This document shows, in pieces, positions 4,186-5,855 of a stretch of DNA of 5,855 nucleotides. The notes under the pieces are model-generated. The model was given only the letters and a program-made list of their open reading frames with translations, did no database searches and was not told the origin of the DNA. The number at the start of each line of letters is the position of its first letter. The first letter of the stretch is position 1. A program made the position numbers and the translations under genes. Origin of the DNA: Clostridiaceae bacterium. GTDB taxonomy: Bacteria > Bacillota > Clostridia > Oscillospirales > Acutalibacteraceae. Location of the stretch: NCBI GenBank assembly GCA_904502215.1, contig CAJGDQ010000069.1, forward strand, positions 1 through 5,855, in the 5' to 3' direction.

Positions 4186-5855
4186 ATGGATACTAAGAAA
4201 TTTGAGGAATTATTACTATCAGTTCAAAAACCCGGAAGATATTCGGGTGGCGAAATTAATAGCGTTATTAAGGATAAAGAAAAGGTTGATGTTCGTTTTG
4301 CCTTTTGTTTTCCTGACACCTATGAAATAGGTATGTCCCACCTTGGAATGAAAATTCTTTATTCTCAGTTTAATGCACGTGAAGATATTTGGTGCGAAAG
4401 GGTGTTTTGCCCTTGGCCCGATTTTGAAGAGGTTATGCGAAGAGAGAACATCCCCCTCTTTGCTCTTGAGAGTCGAGATGCTATTAAGGATTTTGATTTC
4501 ATCGGCTTCACTATGCAATATGAAATGTCATATACCAACGTTTTAAATATGTTGGATTTAGCAGGTATTCCCCTAAAATCCAAGGATAGAAAATCCCTTT
4601 CTCCTTTAGTTGTTGCGGGTGGACCTTGCGTTTGCAACCCCGAGCCGATTGCTGACTTTATTGACCTTTTCTTTTTAGGTGAGGGCGAAGAGGTTGACCT
4701 CGAGGTTATAAACCTTTATAAAGAATATAAAGCAAAGGGTGCCTCTAAGGAGGAGTTTCTTAAAGCCGCCGCTAAGATAGAGGGTGTTTATGTGCCCTCA
4801 CTTTATGATATAGAATATAACGAGGATAACACCATTAAATCGGTTACTCCAAAGGATGCCCCTGCAACCGTCAAAAAGCGCATTATAAAGGATATGGACA
4901 AGGTTTATTACCCCGATAAGTTTATTGTTCCTTTCATTGAAATAGTTCACGATAGGGTTGTTCAAGAGGTTTTTAGAGGCTGTATCCGAGGTTGCCGTTT
5001 TTGTCAGGCAGGGTTTATTTACCGCCCTGTTAGAGAGAAAAGCTTTGAAACTGTTAACGCTCAAGCAAAGGCGCTTTGCGAGAATACAGGCTATGATGAA
5101 ATTTCTCTCTCCTCTCTTAGCACAAGTGATTATAGTGAGCTCGAGCCACTTCTTAACAATTTGCTTAAATGGACAGAGAAAAGCCATATAAGTCTTGCTC
5201 TTCCAAGTCTTAGAATTGATAATTTTTCGGACGAGCTTCTTGAAAAAATTAACCACATTAGAAAAAGCGGTCTCACCTTTGCTCCCGAAGCCGGAACTCA
5301 AAGGCTTAGAGATGTTATCAATAAAAATGTTACTGAGGAAGAGATACTTTCCACCTGTGAAACCGCATTTAAGGGCGGTTATACCTCGGTTAAGCTTTAC
5401 TTTATGTTAGGTCTTCCAACCGAAACCGATGAGGATTTAAAGGGCATTGCCGAGCTTGGTCAAAAAATTGTTAATAAATTCTATTCTATGCCTGATAAAC
5501 CCAAGGGTAAATCGGTATCGGTTTCTATAAGCGTGTCAACCTTTGTTCCAAAGCCTTTTACTCCCTTCCAATTTGAGCCTCAAATTGATGAAAAAGAGAT
5601 TAGAAGAAGACAGGAGTATCTAAAATCCTGCATAACAACACGCAAAATTTCTCTTAGCTATCACGATTCTTCAACAAGCTTCCTTGAGGGTGTTTTAGCC
5701 AGAGGCGATAGAAAACTTGGCGCTGTTTTGGAAGAAGCCTTTAAAATGGGTTGCAAATTTGATAGCTGGACCGAGCATTTCTCCCCTGAAAAATGGCTTG
5801 AGGCATTTGAAAAATGCTCGATTGACCCTGCATTTTATGCTAACAGGCTTCGTTC
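4186..5855 (+). CDS. TIGR03960-family B12-binding-domain radical SAM protein, 3' end outside window
   Basis: The reading frame is open from 4186 to the right edge, giving 556 codons. The family is typically about 600-620 aa, so only the last roughly 50-60 residues are missing. The N-terminal part (about 35-180) looks like a B12-binding Rossmann domain: RFAFCFPDTYEIGMSHLGMK (37-56), then VVAGGPC...NPEPIADF and LFFLGEGEE. The radical SAM core begins at VVQEVFRGCIRGCRFCQAGF with the cluster cysteines 266, 270 and 273. It continues with EISLSSLSTSDY, LTFAPEAGTQRLRDVI (363-378) and KLYFMLGLPTETDEDL. The reaction is unknown to me. In clostridia, family members usually sit between a spoIVFB-like gene and a TIGR03936/DUF2344 gene, followed by RNase G and rplU-rpmA-obg, which suggests a link to RNA or ribosome biology. 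The order seen here fits, but the downstream part is not in view. It follows the protease gene by 36 nt. Confidence 0.88.
   Translation, partial: MDTKKFEELLLSVQKPGRYSGGEINSVIKDKEKVDVRFAFCFPDTYEIGMSHLGMKILYSQFNAREDIWCERVFCPWPDFEEVMRRENIPLFALESRDAIKDFDFIGFTMQYEMSYTNVLNMLDLAGIPLKSKDRKSLSPLVVAGGPCVCNPEPIADFIDLFFLGEGEEVDLEVINLYKEYKAKGASKEEFLKAAAKIEGVYVPSLYDIEYNEDNTIKSVTPKDAPATVKKRIIKDMDKVYYPDKFIVPFIEIVHDRVVQEVFRGCIRGCRFCQAGFIYRPVREKSFETVNAQAKALCENTGYDEISLSSLSTSDYSELEPLLNNLLKWTEKSHISLALPSLRIDNFSDELLEKINHIRKSGLTFAPEAGTQRLRDVINKNVTEEEILSTCETAFKGGYTSVKLYFMLGLPTETDEDLKGIAELGQKIVNKFYSMPDKPKGKSVSVSISVSTFVPKPFTPFQFEPQIDEKEIRRRQEYLKSCITTRKISLSYHDSSTSFLEGVLARGDRKLGAVLEEAFKMGCKFDSWTEHFSPEKWLEAFEKCSIDPAFYANRLR

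Noticed and set aside
4127..4330. 67-codon frame bridging the protease end and the next gene
   Set aside because: It starts at TTG within the protease gene and overlaps the correct frame of the downstream gene. Its residues resemble no family.
4219..4637. Two overlapping - strand open frames of 99 and 90 codons
   Set aside because: Both are antisense to the N-terminal domain of the TIGR03960-type gene and show no domain features.
4798..5301. 167-codon open frame on the - strand
   Set aside because: It lies entirely antisense to the conserved radical SAM core of the TIGR03960-type gene. It has no recognisable domain and is best explained as a shadow of that gene.

Overview
The window reads as ordinary chromosomal DNA from an AT-rich, spore-forming Firmicute, most likely a clostridium of the Oscillospirales/Ruminococcaceae type. 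This placement is inferred from low GC, strong Shine-Dalgarno sites, a SpoIVFB-type M50 protease, and a TIGR03960 radical SAM gene directly after it. That last order is familiar from clostridial genomes. TGA serves as a normal stop, so the standard bacterial code applies. No mobile element, CRISPR array, tRNA or rRNA was seen.

The layout has three blocks. (1) On the + strand, positions 2-1424 hold the 3' part of a CpsB/YwqE-type PHP-domain tyrosine phosphatase gene, overlapped by 8 nt by pgeF (YfiH/YlmD, a peptidoglycan editing factor / purine nucleoside enzyme). (2) On the - strand, 3295-1439 encodes a complete YgiQ-family radical SAM protein. It converges on pgeF, and one hairpin holding both stop codons separates them and probably terminates both. 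(3) On the + strand from 3365 there is a tiny single-pass membrane protein (63 aa), a SpoIVFB-like intramembrane metalloprotease (197 aa) coupled to it by a TAATG overlap, and a B12-binding-type radical SAM protein of the TIGR03960 family that runs off the right edge.

The 69-nt divergent gap (3296-3364) is dense. It carries a good extended -10 promoter for ygiQ on the - strand, whose -35 box overlaps the Shine-Dalgarno of the small membrane protein, and a perfect 9-3-9 inverted repeat across the predicted ygiQ transcription start. No stretch longer than 300 nt lacks a gene.

Functionally, the left block concerns cell envelope or wall metabolism. The right block resembles the B. subtilis spoIVFA-spoIVFB locus, in which SpoIVFB cleaves pro-sigma-K in the mother cell. 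Here the SpoIVFA position is filled by a stub with no LytM/M23 domain, and the protease lacks room for the C-terminal CBS domain of the Bacillus enzyme. The two radical SAM proteins belong to conserved families whose reactions I do not know. I see no clearly new system; the reduced SpoIVFA/SpoIVFB pair is the most interesting part.
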